Shown: piece by piece, positions 19,474-29,533 of the stretch
Position numbering within the stretch: position 1 is the stretch's first letter
Layout: each line of letters begins with the position of its first letter
Assembly: GCA_947629335.1 (NCBI GenBank)
Contig: CANRDI010000001.1
Coordinates: 1-64,000, forward strand
DNA length: 64,000 bases
Direction of reading: 5' to 3'
Source of the DNA: an uncultured Clostridia bacterium
GTDB lineage: Bacteria; Bacillota; Clostridia; Oscillospirales; Ruminococcaceae
The notes under the pieces: generated by a model
Database searches by the model: none
Told to the model about the DNA's origin: nothing
The model's input: the letters and a program-made list of their open reading frames with translations, nothing else
Made by a program: the position numbers and the translations under genes

Positions 19474-21087
19474 TTGATCACAGTTTCGGACGTTTCCGTG
19501 TCGTTTGGCGGACAGCTCTTGTTTAAGGACGTTGAGCTTAAATTCACGGCAGGGAACTGCTATGGAGTAATAGGCGCAAACGGTGCGGGAAAATCAACGT
19601 TTCTGCGCGTGCTGTGCGGAGAGCTTGAACCCACAAAAGGTACGGTGTCGCGCCCCGCAGAGCTTAGAATGAGCGTTCTTCGCCAGGACCACTACGCTTT
19701 TGACGAGTATACCGTAATGGATACCGTGATTATGGGAAATAAGCGCCTTTATGACATTATGAAGGAAAAAGACGCGCTTTATCTGAAAGAGGATTTTTCC
19801 GACGAGGACGGAGAAAGAGCGTCTGTTTTAGAGGGCGAATTTGCCGAGATGAACGGCTATGAGGCTGAAAGCGACGCGTCAAAGCTTGTTCAGGGGCTTG
19901 GTCTTTCCGAGGATATTTTGTATTCGCAAATGTCCTCGCTTTCGGGAAATGAAAAGGTAAAGGTGCTTCTTGCACAGTGCCTTTTCGGAAATCCCGACAT
20001 AATCCTTATGGACGAGCCGACTAACCACCTTGATGTTGACGCGGTATCGTGGCTGGAGGATTTTCTTGCGGATTATTTCGGAACAGTCATTGTTGTGTCT
20101 CACGACCGTCATTTTCTCAACAATGTCTGCACGCACATTGTCGATATTGACTATGGAAAGATAAAAATGTATGTCGGAAACTATGAGTTTTGGTATGAAA
20201 GCTCACAGCTTGTCCAGCGTATGATAAAACAGCAGAACAAAAAGACCGAGGAAAAGATAAAAGAGCTTCAAAACTTTATTGCCCGCTTTTCCGCGAACAA
20301 GTCAAAGTCAAAGCAGGCGACGTCAAGGAGAAAACTGCTCGACAAGCTGACCGTTGAGGAGCTTCCCGCAAGCTCCCGCAAATACCCGTATATCGGTTTT
20401 GAAATGGAGCGCGAGTCGGGAAAGGATATTCTTGAAGTAAGAGAGCTTTCAAAAACGATAGACGGAACAAAGGTGCTCAATAATGTCAGCTTTACCGTCG
20501 CAAAGGGCGATAAAATAGCATTTGTCGGGTCAAATGAAATAGCTGTAACAACTCTCTTTAAAATACTTACGGAGGAGATACCCGCAGACAAAGGAACGTT
20601 TAAATGGGGCAGCACCATAAGCGTTTCGTATTTTCCGAATGACAACAGCGCGTATTTCAACGGCTGTAAGCTGTCCATTCTCGATTGGATGAGACAGTAT
20701 TCAAAGGACGAGACCGAAAGCTATCTCAGAGGATTTCTGGGCAGAATGCTGTTTTCGGGAGATGATGTGTTTAAGCCCGTAGAGGTGCTTTCGGGCGGAG
20801 AAAAGGTAAGATGTATGTTCTCGCGGATGATGCTGTATAAAAGCAATATGCTTATTCTCGACAGACCCACGAACCACCTTGACCTCGAAAGCATAACCGC
20901 TGTGAACAACGGCCTTTCCGAGTTCAAGGGAAATCTCCTTTTCGCTACTCACGACCTCGAAATTCTCGAAACAGCTCCGAACCGTATCATTGAGATAACC
21001 GAAAGCGGCTGCCGCGATTTTGCGGGAAGCTATGACGATTATGTCGTATGGCGACGCGAAAATGTCGGCGGGGCGCTGGCGATATAG
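19474..21087 (+). CDS. ABC-F family ATP-binding protein
   Basis: Two ABC domains: GANGAGKSTFLRVL, LSGNEKVKVLLAQCLF, DEPTNHLD; second LSGGEKVRCMFSRMML, DRPTNHLD. Confidence 0.92.
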   Translation: MITVSDVSVSFGGQLLFKDVELKFTAGNCYGVIGANGAGKSTFLRVLCGELEPTKGTVSRPAELRMSVLRQDHYAFDEYTVMDTVIMGNKRLYDIMKEKDALYLKEDFSDEDGERASVLEGEFAEMNGYEAESDASKLVQGLGLSEDILYSQMSSLSGNEKVKVLLAQCLFGNPDIILMDEPTNHLDVDAVSWLEDFLADYFGTVIVVSHDRHFLNNVCTHIVDIDYGKIKMYVGNYEFWYESSQLVQRMIKQQNKKTEEKIKELQNFIARFSANKSKSKQATSRRKLLDKLTVEELPASSRKYPYIGFEMERESGKDILEVRELSKTIDGTKVLNNVSFTVAKGDKIAFVGSNEIAVTTLFKILTEEIPADKGTFKWGSTISVSYFPNDNSAYFNGCKLSILDWMRQYSKDETESYLRGFLGRMLFSGDDVFKPVEVLSGGEKVRCMFSRMMLYKSNMLILDRPTNHLDLESITAVNNGLSEFKGNLLFATHDLEILETAPNRIIEITESGCRDFAGSYDDYVVWRRENVGGALAI

Positions 21088-21192
21088 TTTGCTGTTTCGG
21101 CTGATTTAGAATGTTTGCGGCTTTTGTCAATGTTCGGTTGACATTTAATTTAAAGTTTATAAATAAAACAGAGGTTTTTTCTACAAACAGTT

Positions 21193-22104
21193 ATGAACTA
21201 CATTATTCTTGATATGGAATGGAACCAGGCGCTGAGCAAAGCGGCGGCGGTTCGTTCGCCGATAGTTCTGAACGGAGAAATAATCCAGATCGGCGCGGTA
21301 AAAACTGACGAAAACTTTGAGCTTATAGATAGGATAAAGCTGAATGTTCGGCCAAAATTCTATAAGAAGATGAACCCCTATGTAGAGGAAATAACGGGAA
21401 TATCGAGCATTGACCTGACGTGCGGGGAGAGTTTTCCTCAGGCGTTCAGGCGTTTTTCGGCGTGGTGCGGAGAGAGCTTTAGGTTTATAACGTGGGGATT
21501 TGACGACATAGTCATACTTTCGGACAATTTAAGACTTCACGGTCTCGACGATACATTCGGAAGAAATTATATAAACCTACAGCTTATTTTCAACCGCCAG
21601 ACAAACGCCCGCCAGCTTCAGTGCAGTCTGTCCTCGGCAGCCGAAAAGCTGGGGATACCGATAGACGTACAAGTACACGACGCGGCGAATGACGCATATC
21701 TCACATACGAGGTTTGCAAAAAGCTCGATATGGCGCTCGGCATAGCAGAGTATGCAGAGCTTAGTTCGGGGATATCCGAGCCGATATTCAAAGACGCGGT
21801 GAGAAATGTAGCGGATTGTAAGACAATGTTCCGCGACAGGCGCGTGTCGGATATAAAATGTCCCGAATGCGGAAAGAGACTTATATTCGCTGAATGGCTG
21901 TTTTCTAACGGGAGAAATTGTAAGACAGTTACCGAGTGCGGGTGTAAGAGGCTGTTTTCCGTAAAACTTAAAGCAAGCTATGTGAGCGAGGGAAATTTTA
22001 CCGTAGTAAGGTCGGTATATGCGGCGACTGAGGACGAGAAAAAAGCGTTTGAGGATAAGCTGAAAAAACGGGCGGAACATAGAAAAGGCAAATCTGAAAG
22101 TTAG
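21193..22104 (+). CDS. DEDD 3'-5' exonuclease family protein (KapD-like)
   Basis: YIILDMEWNQALSKAA...INGEIIQIGAVK...EITGISSIDL...WGFDDIVIL. Confidence 0.8.
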   Translation: MNYIILDMEWNQALSKAAAVRSPIVLNGEIIQIGAVKTDENFELIDRIKLNVRPKFYKKMNPYVEEITGISSIDLTCGESFPQAFRRFSAWCGESFRFITWGFDDIVILSDNLRLHGLDDTFGRNYINLQLIFNRQTNARQLQCSLSSAAEKLGIPIDVQVHDAANDAYLTYEVCKKLDMALGIAEYAELSSGISEPIFKDAVRNVADCKTMFRDRRVSDIKCPECGKRLIFAEWLFSNGRNCKTVTECGCKRLFSVKLKASYVSEGNFTVVRSVYAATEDEKKAFEDKLKKRAEHRKGKSES

Positions 22105-22117
22105 AGAGCAAAAACAT

Positions 22118-22228
22118 ATCAGGCTGTCTATAAAGCCTCATCTGCATTGCCGAGTTTTCCGCCTAAAGCAGATAACGCGGCGGCTCAATGCAGCAGCCTG
22201 TTTTGACTTTTTATACAGTTTGAACATA
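22118..22228. repeat. Dispersed intergenic repeat, copy 2 (shares ends with 10511..10696)
   Basis: caggctgtctataaagcctcatctgcattg...gcagcctgttttgactttttatacag. Confidence 0.65.
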
Positions 22229-22311
22229 TAAGTCCTGAAAATATTTTAATATATGACAACTTTTAATAATACGCCCCTTTTGAGCATACAATTTTAAAAG
22301 GGGTGATTTTC

Positions 22312-22602
22312 GTGGTATACAGCTTTAACGACCTGAAGTGCAAAGAGATAATTAACGTGAAAACAGGCGCAAGACTTGGCTATCCCGACGATATCGAGTT
22401 TGACAGCTGCACGGCTAAAATTTGCCGGCTTATCGTTTTCGGCAGAGCAAAACTGTTTGGGCTGCTTGGAAGAGAGGACGATCTGTTTATAAAGTGGTGT
22501 GATATTGAGGTCATTGGCGATGATACGATACTTGTTTCGTGTGATGTTCCGTCAAACTGCATAAAAAGGCGCGGTAAAGGTTTTGGAAATTTGTTTAAAT
22601 AG
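22312..22602 (+). CDS. YlmC/YmxH family (PRC-barrel) sporulation protein
   Basis: YSFNDLKCKEIINVKTGARLGYPDDIEFD...GLLGREDDLFIKWCDIEVIGDDTILV. Confidence 0.9.
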   Translation: MVYSFNDLKCKEIINVKTGARLGYPDDIEFDSCTAKICRLIVFGRAKLFGLLGREDDLFIKWCDIEVIGDDTILVSCDVPSNCIKRRGKGFGNLFK

Positions 22603-22617
22603 ACAGCGGAAAAATGC

Positions 22618-22646
22618 TTGATAAATATTGAAAAATATGCTATAAT
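22618..22646 (+). promoter_or_regulatory. Sigma-A-type promoter for rpsB-tsf (TTGATA-17-TATAAT)
   Basis: TTGATA aatattgaaaaatatgc TATAAT. Confidence 0.8.
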
Positions 22647-22800
22647 ATTATGGTAATTTCGGCATTTGTAAGTTGTGCCGAAAAATACACACACGCTAAA
22701 GGCTTTTTTTGGTGCGGAAATTTTGCCGAATGTCGGCAGGATACCGTGAGAAAGGCTGTTTTGGCGTGGAGGAAAATAACCTAAACAGGAGGAAAATCAA

Positions 22801-23535
22801 ATGGCAGTAGTATCAATGAAACAGCTTTTGGAGGCGGGCGTTCATTTCGGACACCTTACAAAAAGATGGAACCCGAAAATGGCTCCGTATATCTTTACGG
22901 AGAGAAACGGCATTTACATTATCGACCTTCAGAAGACTGTAAAAAAGCTTGACGAGGCTTATAATTTCGTTCATGAAACCGCGGCAAACGGCGGTGAGGT
23001 GCTTTTTGTAGGCACAAAGAAGCAGGCGGCTGATTCCATAAAAGAAGAAGCTGTACGCGCGGGTGCGCACTATGTAAATGCTCGCTGGCTCGGCGGCATG
23101 ATGACGAACTTTAAGACCATCCAGAGGAGAATTGCCCGTCTTGAACAGCTCCACACAATGGAAACCGACGGCACTTTCGATCTTCTCCCCAAAAAGGAAG
23201 TTATAAAGCTCAATCTTGAGATAGAGAAGCTCGAAAAATTCCTCGGCGGAATAAAGAATATGAAAAAACTTCCTGCGGCTTTGTTTGTAGTTGATCCGAG
23301 AAAGGAAAAAATAGCAGTAAGCGAAGCGAGAAAACTCGGTATTCCCGTTGTGGCTATTGTAGATACAAACTGCGATCCCGACGAGATAGACTATGTTATC
23401 CCCGGAAACGACGACGCTATACGCGCGGTAAAACTTATCGCGGGCGCAATGGCTGACGCAATTATTGCAGGAAATCAGGGAACGACCGAACAGCAGCCTG
23501 AGGAAGCTGAAGAAGAGCAGACTGCTGCTGAATAA
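22801..23535 (+). CDS. rpsB: 30S ribosomal protein S2
   Basis: [46 protein letters not shown]. Confidence 0.98.
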   Translation: MAVVSMKQLLEAGVHFGHLTKRWNPKMAPYIFTERNGIYIIDLQKTVKKLDEAYNFVHETAANGGEVLFVGTKKQAADSIKEEAVRAGAHYVNARWLGGMMTNFKTIQRRIARLEQLHTMETDGTFDLLPKKEVIKLNLEIEKLEKFLGGIKNMKKLPAALFVVDPRKEKIAVSEARKLGIPVVAIVDTNCDPDEIDYVIPGNDDAIRAVKLIAGAMADAIIAGNQGTTEQQPEEAEEEQTAAE

Positions 23536-23564
23536 TTCTGATAGATACAGAGGAGATGAATAAA

Positions 23565-24473
23565 ATGGCTAATATTACACCAAAGGACGTAAAAGAGCTG
23601 CGCGATATGACAGGCTGCGGAATGATGGACTGCAAAAGAGCGCTTGAAGACGCAAACGGAGACCGCGATGAAGCTGTAAAGATACTTCGTGAAAAGGGTC
23701 TTGCAAAGGCTGCGAAGAAAGCGGGAAGAATTGCCGCAGAGGGCATTGTAAAGACGCTTATAAAGGGTAATGTCGGAATTATCGCCGAGATAAACTGTGA
23801 AACAGATTTCTGCGCGAAGTCGGATAAGTTCTTAGAGCTTGTTGATGAGATAGCAAATACAATTCTTGAAAGCGGCGCGGCAGATCCTGAGGCACTTATG
23901 AGCTGTAAGGTATCGGGAACGGACGAAACCGTTGAGGCTTATCTTACAAACAAGATAGCAACTATCGGCGAGAACATCAAGATCCGCCGCTTTGCAAGAA
24001 TGGAAGGCACACTTACGGGTTATATGCATGATGGCGGCAGAATAGGCACGCTTCTTAAAATTTCTACCGATAAGCCTGACAGTGCCGAGGTCATGGAATG
24101 TGCAAAGAATGTAGCGCTTCAAGTTACCGCACTTAATGCTCAGTATATAAGCAAGGATACTGTTCCGGCAGAGGTACTCGCAAACGAGAAAGAGGTTCAG
24201 ACGAAGCTTGTTGAGCAGGAAGGAAAGCCCGCGAATGTTGCGGAGAAGATCGTCGAGGGACGAATCAGAAAGTTCTACGAGGACGTTTGCCTGCTTGACC
24301 AGAAGTACTTTAAGGATGACAAGGTAACTGTCGGAAAGTATATTGAGGGTGCAGCAAAGGCTCAGGGCTGCTCGATAAAGGTCGAAGAATTTATTCGTTT
24401 TGAGCGCGGCGAGGGTATTGAAAAGAAGGCTGACGACTTCGCGGCAGAGGTTGCGCAGCTTGCAGGAAATTAA
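23565..24473 (+). CDS. tsf: Elongation factor Ts
   Basis: ITPKDVKELRDMTGCGMMDCKRALEDANGD. Confidence 0.98.
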   Translation: MANITPKDVKELRDMTGCGMMDCKRALEDANGDRDEAVKILREKGLAKAAKKAGRIAAEGIVKTLIKGNVGIIAEINCETDFCAKSDKFLELVDEIANTILESGAADPEALMSCKVSGTDETVEAYLTNKIATIGENIKIRRFARMEGTLTGYMHDGGRIGTLLKISTDKPDSAEVMECAKNVALQVTALNAQYISKDTVPAEVLANEKEVQTKLVEQEGKPANVAEKIVEGRIRKFYEDVCLLDQKYFKDDKVTVGKYIEGAAKAQGCSIKVEEFIRFERGEGIEKKADDFAAEVAQLAGN

Positions 24474-24495
24474 GGCAGATTTATTTAAAAGTTTT

Positions 24496-24524
24496 ACGGC
24501 TCTCCAAAGTGGAGAGCCGTTTTT
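24496..24524 (+). terminator. Rho-independent terminator after tsf
   Basis: acggctctccaaagtggagagccgttttt: 10-bp stem plus T tract. Confidence 0.9.
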
Positions 24525-24560
24525 AATAGAGGTAAGAATAAAAGTCGAACAACACTTCCT

Positions 24561-24965
24561 CTTTCCGACCGCTGCGCAAGAGGCGGCACATAAGTTTTCT
24601 GCGAATTATTTTGGGGGAAAACTTTTAAAAAAGTTTTCCCCCAAACCCCTTTTCAAAACTTTTGTGTTACTTGCAGTAATGGAAAAGCGTTTTCGCTTTC
24701 TAACTGCGCCGTAAGGCGCGGCACATAAGTTTTTTGCGAATTATTTGGGGGAAAACTTTAAAAAAAGTTTTCCCCCAAACCCCTTTTCAAAACTTTTATG
24801 TTACTTGCAGTAATTGGAAAAGCGTTTCCGCTTTCCGACCGTGCCGTAAGGCGCGGCACATAAGTTTTTTGCGAATTATTTTGGGGGAAAACTTTTGAAA
24901 AAGTTTTCCCCCAAACCCCTTTTCAAAACTTTTATGTTACTTGCAGTAATGGAAAAGCGGGTTCA
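24561..24965. repeat. Three tandem copies of a 135-bp hairpin-bearing repeat
   Basis: Unit 'ctttc..ac.g.gc.gtaaggcgcggcacataagttttttgcgaattatt.tgggggaaaactttt.aaaaagttttcccccaaaccccttttcaaaacttttatgttacttgcagtaatggaaaagcg' starts at 24561, 24696 and 24831. Confidence 0.92.
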
Positions 24966-25006
24966 AGTGGGAAAACCTTTTTTAAAAGGTTTTCCCACTT
25001 GCGTAA

Positions 25007-25279
25007 TTACGCCGTCTTTTTTTTCAGTTCTTTGTATTTCCGTTTAGTTGCCTCCCCGCCTCTGATGTGGCGCTCAAGTTTGTTTTTGTTCAGAACTGCC
25101 TTTACTTTTTCATAGAGAGCCTTATTGACCTTCGGGAGTTTTGAGGTTATATCCTGATGAACCGTGCTTTTACTAATTCCGAATTGTTTTGCGGTACTTC
25201 TGACGGTTGCGTTTTTTTCGACAATATATGTTCCGAGTACGACACACCTTTCGTCATTTCCTTCGTTTATTGTTTTCAA
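25007..25279 (-). CDS. spoIIID: Stage III sporulation transcriptional regulator SpoIIID
   Basis: ERCVVLGTYIVEKNATVRSTAKQFGISKSTVHQDITSKLPKVN. Confidence 0.96.
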   Translation of the reverse strand: MKTINEGNDERCVVLGTYIVEKNATVRSTAKQFGISKSTVHQDITSKLPKVNKALYEKVKAVLNKNKLERHIRGGEATKRKYKELKKKTA

Positions 25280-25361
25280 CGAAATTCAACCCCTTTCAAA
25301 GTGTATAGCACTAAATTTTATGTCCGTCACTTCACGAATATGATTGCGGACAAATTCGCTA

Positions 25362-25390
25362 TTGACAATTAACCGCAAAAACGTTATAAT
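25362..25390 (+). promoter_or_regulatory. Sigma-A-type promoter (TTGACA-17-TATAAT)
   Basis: TTGACA attaaccgcaaaaacgt TATAAT. Confidence 0.85.
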
Positions 25391-25433
25391 TAAAAGTGTG
25401 GTCATTGTCAGATCTTTAAATAAGGAGAAGAAT

Positions 25434-26684
25434 ATGATATTTGAATTCAGTCCCGAAATAGTTGAAGCAGAGCTTTCAGCTTTGGAAAAATGCAGAGAAC
25501 AGTTCGACGCGCTCGACAAGCTCTGCGAATACAACGGCGAAAAGGTCTTAAAGGCATTTATAGACAACAACATAGGTGAAATGCACCTTAAAGGTACTAC
25601 AGGTTATGGCTATGGCGACGGCGGCAGGGACAAGTTAGACGCTGTATTCGCACAGGTCTTGGGCGCGGAGGACGCGCTTGTACGCCACAATTTCGTAAAC
25701 GGCACTCACGCGATTGTAACCGCGCTGTTCGGAGTTCTGAGAGCAGGCGACAGGATATTGTTCACAACATCAAAGCCGTATGATACCGTTTGCGACGCAG
25801 TTTTCGGTGAGAACATAGGTTCTCTCCGAGATTACGGTATAACGGCGGAGGTAGTTCCGCTCACACAACAGCAAATGCCCGATTATGAAAAAATAGCCGA
25901 ACGCGCAAAGGGCTGTAAAGCGGCTTTTATTCAGCGTTCAAGAGGATATTCGCTCCGTCCGTCCTACGATATTGACACGATAGGAAAGATTATCGCCGCT
26001 GTCAAGAAAAATAATCCCGATTGTACAGTAATAGTTGACAACTGCTATGGAGAACTTGTTGAGGAAAAAGAACCGACTGCGGTCGGCGCTGACCTGATTA
26101 TCGGCAGTCTTATAAAGAATTTAGGCGGCGGTATTGCCGAAACGGGCGGTTATATTGCAGGAAGAGCAGACCTTATCGAAAAATGCGCCTATAGGCTCAC
26201 AACTCCCGGAGCAGGCAAAGAGGTCGGCTGTACATTAAATCAGCTCAGAGGAATGTATATGGGACTTTTCCACGCTCCCGAAGCAGTCTGCTCAGCGCTT
26301 AAAACTTCGGTTTTCGCCGCGGCATTGTTTGACGAACTGGGTTATGAAACTTTCCCGAAATATGACGAAAAACGAACGGATATTATTGCGGCAATAAAAC
26401 TTGGCGGCGAAAAAGATCTGTGCGCATTCTGCGAGGGAATACAAAGCGGCTCGCCCATAGACAGCGGCGTTACGCCCGAACCGTGGGATATGCCCGGCTA
26501 TGACAGCAAGGTTATTATGGCGGCAGGCGCGTTTACAATGGGAGCGTCGATTGAAATTTCCGCAGACGCTCCGCTCAGAGAGCCGTTTGCGGTATGGATG
26601 CAGGGCGGACTTACCTTCACAAGCGGAAAAATTGCCGTTATGAAAGCTGCCGAGCGCGTTTTGAGGGACAGAGAAAATGGTTAG
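25434..26684 (+). CDS. YnbB/'aluminium resistance'-type PLP protein (methionine gamma-lyase family)
   Basis: MHLKGTTGYGYGDGGRDKLDAVFAQVLGAEDALVRHNFVNGTHAI...GSLIKNLGGGIAETGGYIAG. Confidence 0.9.
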   Translation: MIFEFSPEIVEAELSALEKCREQFDALDKLCEYNGEKVLKAFIDNNIGEMHLKGTTGYGYGDGGRDKLDAVFAQVLGAEDALVRHNFVNGTHAIVTALFGVLRAGDRILFTTSKPYDTVCDAVFGENIGSLRDYGITAEVVPLTQQQMPDYEKIAERAKGCKAAFIQRSRGYSLRPSYDIDTIGKIIAAVKKNNPDCTVIVDNCYGELVEEKEPTAVGADLIIGSLIKNLGGGIAETGGYIAGRADLIEKCAYRLTTPGAGKEVGCTLNQLRGMYMGLFHAPEAVCSALKTSVFAAALFDELGYETFPKYDEKRTDIIAAIKLGGEKDLCAFCEGIQSGSPIDSGVTPEPWDMPGYDSKVIMAAGAFTMGASIEISADAPLREPFAVWMQGGLTFTSGKIAVMKAAERVLRDRENG

Positions 26685-27237
26685 AAAAATGATGGCGGTT
26701 TCAGGCGTGACGCTCGTACTTATGATCGTTTTCTGGAGCATATTTCTGCAAAACGAAAAGCGCATATTTTTCACGCTCGGCATTATCTCGCTCACTATTT
26801 GTTATCATTTTTCCGTAAGGCTCGTTATCGGCGGACTTATCGACTATAATATGAAAAACCGCGTCGATTACAAGAAAAAATGGTTTTCGGAAAAAGAGTT
26901 TGAAAAGAATTTGTACATAAAGCTGCGCGTAAAGAAATGGAAAGACTATCTTCCGACTGCCGACGAAGAACTTTTCTCTCTTAAAAATCACACGATTGAG
27001 GAAATAATTATAGCGGGGTGTCAGTCGGAGATTGTGCATTGGTTTTGCGCTGCGGCAGGATTTTTGACAGTGTTTTTGTCGATTTTGTTCGGTTATTGGT
27101 ATATTTTTTTGATAACTTCGGTATTGGCTGCGGCATATGATATGATTTTTGTGACAGTTCAGCGTTATAATCGTCCAAGGCTTTTAAAAACGCTTAAACG
27201 TGAAAGTCTGAAAAAACAAAACAATAGAGGAGAATGA
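26677..27237 (+). CDS. Hypothetical membrane protein
   Basis: Predicted TM segments by eye (VSGVTLVLMIVFWSIFL; ITSVLAAAYDMIFV); overlaps upstream stop. Confidence 0.65.
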   Translation: MVRKMMAVSGVTLVLMIVFWSIFLQNEKRIFFTLGIISLTICYHFSVRLVIGGLIDYNMKNRVDYKKKWFSEKEFEKNLYIKLRVKKWKDYLPTADEELFSLKNHTIEEIIIAGCQSEIVHWFCAAAGFLTVFLSILFGYWYIFLITSVLAAAYDMIFVTVQRYNRPRLLKTLKRESLKKQNNRGE

Positions 27238-27239
27238 AA

Positions 27240-28118
27240 ATGATCAGAAGTATGACAGGATTTGGCAGAGGAAATGCTGTGCTTAACGGAAGGGATATTA
27301 CCGTGGAAATAAAAGCGGTAAATCACCGCTATTATGAGCTTTCGTGCAGGCTTCCGAGAAGTATGAACTATTGTGAAGAGCGCCTTAAAACGCTTTTAAA
27401 CGGTCAAATTTCGCGTGGAAAGGTCGAGCTTTCGGTTCAGGTGCAAAGCATCGGTGAAGTGACTGAGCAGATAGCTGTAAATAAGGATGTTGTACGGCAG
27501 TATGTTGAGGCGCTTCGTGAGATAAAGGACGAGTTTAGTCTTATGGACGACCTTACGCTGTCGAATGTTATGCGTATTCCCGACGCATTTACGGTCGTAA
27601 AGGTCGAAACTGACGAAGAACAGCTCTGGGAGGACTTAAAAAACGTGACCGAGCAGGCTCTCTCAAACTTTATAACAATGCGCGAAACTGAGGGAGAGCG
27701 TATGAAAGCAGATCTGCTTTCAAGATTAACGACAATAGAGAAGTGGGTAGATATTATAGATGAGCGTTCGCCGAAAATTGTCGAAGATTATAGGAAAAGA
27801 TTGTATGACAGAATGTGCGAGGTATTGCAGGGAAAAGAGGCAGACGAGAACAGAATACTTCTTGAGGCGGGAATTTTCGCAGATAAAACTGCCGTAAGCG
27901 AGGAAACCGTTCGCCTAAGGTCGCATATCGCACAGTTCAGGCAGATGCTCGAAAGCACTGTTCCTATAGGCAGAAAGCTCGATTTTCTTGTGCAGGAGAT
28001 GAACCGCGAAACAAACACCATAGGCTCGAAGGTTCAGGATATTGAAGTGACAAAGATAGTCGTTGACCAGAAAAGCGAGATTGAAAAGATAAGAGAGCAG
28101 ATACAGAACATAGAATAA
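27240..28118 (+). CDS. YicC/YloC family endoribonuclease
   Basis: MIRSMTGFGRGNAVLNGRDITVEIKAVNHRYYE...FLVQEMNRETNTIGSK. Confidence 0.94.
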   Translation: MIRSMTGFGRGNAVLNGRDITVEIKAVNHRYYELSCRLPRSMNYCEERLKTLLNGQISRGKVELSVQVQSIGEVTEQIAVNKDVVRQYVEALREIKDEFSLMDDLTLSNVMRIPDAFTVVKVETDEEQLWEDLKNVTEQALSNFITMRETEGERMKADLLSRLTTIEKWVDIIDERSPKIVEDYRKRLYDRMCEVLQGKEADENRILLEAGIFADKTAVSEETVRLRSHIAQFRQMLESTVPIGRKLDFLVQEMNRETNTIGSKVQDIEVTKIVVDQKSEIEKIREQIQNIE

Positions 28119-28125
28119 AAAAGAT

Positions 28126-28155
28126 CATACCCATAAGCTCCTGCTTATGGGTATG
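28126..28155 (-). terminator. Hairpin between convergent yicC and lipoprotein genes (T tract on minus strand)
   Basis: catacccataagctcctgcttatgggtatg; minus-strand readout followed by atctttttt. Confidence 0.75.
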
Positions 28156-28235
28156 AAACTTATTTATGCGGCAGAGAAAATATCGCCTTTAATTGCCGTT
28201 TTGTTTAAATTGTTTTGCATTGCTGCTGTACTTAT

Positions 28236-29174
28236 TTAATTTTTGATTTTTTCAATTGAAACAATATTCCCGAATGCGCCGTTAACTCCTCCATAACCGC
28301 CCGCATTAAGTCGGATATTATCAAGAGTTACGGTTACTTCACATATTCCGCCCTTCTTTATAATTCCGCTGAAATCTATCTCATCGGTGTCAATATTCCC
28401 GACGCGAAAATAAAATCCGTCAGTCAGAAACGCTGCATTTGAGAAAAAGGCTTTTTGTAGGTAATATTTATCCTTAGAATTGTGGTTATAGTCTATAACG
28501 GGAATCAAAGAGTTGGTCGGATCCGCACAGAAATACAAATCACCTTCCGTCATATATCCGCCGATGTCGGGCGTACAATACAAAACTCCCGTTAATGTCA
28601 AAGTGTTTTTTTCCTCAAAAACAACCTCGCTGTCTGACTGGTTAATACTTGTTGTGCCGTCTACATAAGTACTTTTTTGAAAGGAACAGTGCGCCGACTT
28701 TACGACCAGACCGTTTTCAAGCTTATCTCCGGGCTTAACCACAAACCATTTCGGATCTTTTTGTGTAAGGATACCGTCGTATTTCGGCATTTCATAAGTA
28801 TCCGGGTTTACGAGATCGGGAGTTTTCAGAGTGTTGTCGAAAAAGGGAGCTGCCCAGCGGACATAAGTAAATCCCTCAAAATCCAACCTGCCATTTCCAA
28901 GCTGTTCTACAGCGTCTGATCCGTATAAAGTTTCGCCGACATAGCCCGTAAACTCTTCGGGGAATTTGCTTTCGGGAGACTGGATTGAATTTTCGGATTC
29001 ACTTGATGAAACCTCTGCGTGAGAGCTGCTTTCCGTGCTGCTTTCAACATCCGAATTCGCCGCGCTTGACGAGCTGTTCACAGACGAGCTTTCCTCGCCG
29101 CCGTTTTTGTCGCAGGCGCAGAGGCACAAAGCCGCCGCCAGGACAGTTGTGAGAATGATTGTTTTGCTTTTCAT
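28236..29174 (-). CDS. Lipoprotein of unknown function with Ser/Glu-rich linker
   Basis: MKSKTIILTTVLAAALCLCACDKNGGEESSSVNSSSSAANSDVESS: signal peptide and lipobox. Confidence 0.8.
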   Translation of the reverse strand: MKSKTIILTTVLAAALCLCACDKNGGEESSSVNSSSSAANSDVESSTESSSHAEVSSSESENSIQSPESKFPEEFTGYVGETLYGSDAVEQLGNGRLDFEGFTYVRWAAPFFDNTLKTPDLVNPDTYEMPKYDGILTQKDPKWFVVKPGDKLENGLVVKSAHCSFQKSTYVDGTTSINQSDSEVVFEEKNTLTLTGVLYCTPDIGGYMTEGDLYFCADPTNSLIPVIDYNHNSKDKYYLQKAFFSNAAFLTDGFYFRVGNIDTDEIDFSGIIKKGGICEVTVTLDNIRLNAGGYGGVNGAFGNIVSIEKIKN

Positions 29175-29494
29175 GGTAAAATTCCTCCTGTGATTTTTAT
29201 GCAGCACAAAAGCTGCGGTTTTCGCCTGAAAATGCGAAACCGAGGTTCTGTGCAGTGCTTTAGCGTTTGATTTGATGATTGGTTTGATCTTAGTTTATTA
29301 TCTGAATTAAAGTCTACCATAAAAACTGTACCTTGTCAATATGTTATGAATAAAAAATTTTATTGCCTTTAAAATCCCCCAAACGTCTTAAATCCTTGTT
29401 TGCATTTTCGGAGGTTTAAAATATTTAAAATGTTTTCTCGCAAGGAAATTTAAGCATAACGCGACAAGCCGAATTACATCAGATGCTGCATAAA

Positions 29495-29527
29495 ATAAAA
29501 CCCCGCGTTCCCAAACAGAACGCGGGT
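29495..29527 (-). terminator. Terminator for the DUF5662 gene
   Basis: aaccccgcgttcccaaacagaacgcgggt; T-rich tail on minus strand. Confidence 0.8.
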
Positions 29528-29533
29528 AGATTT

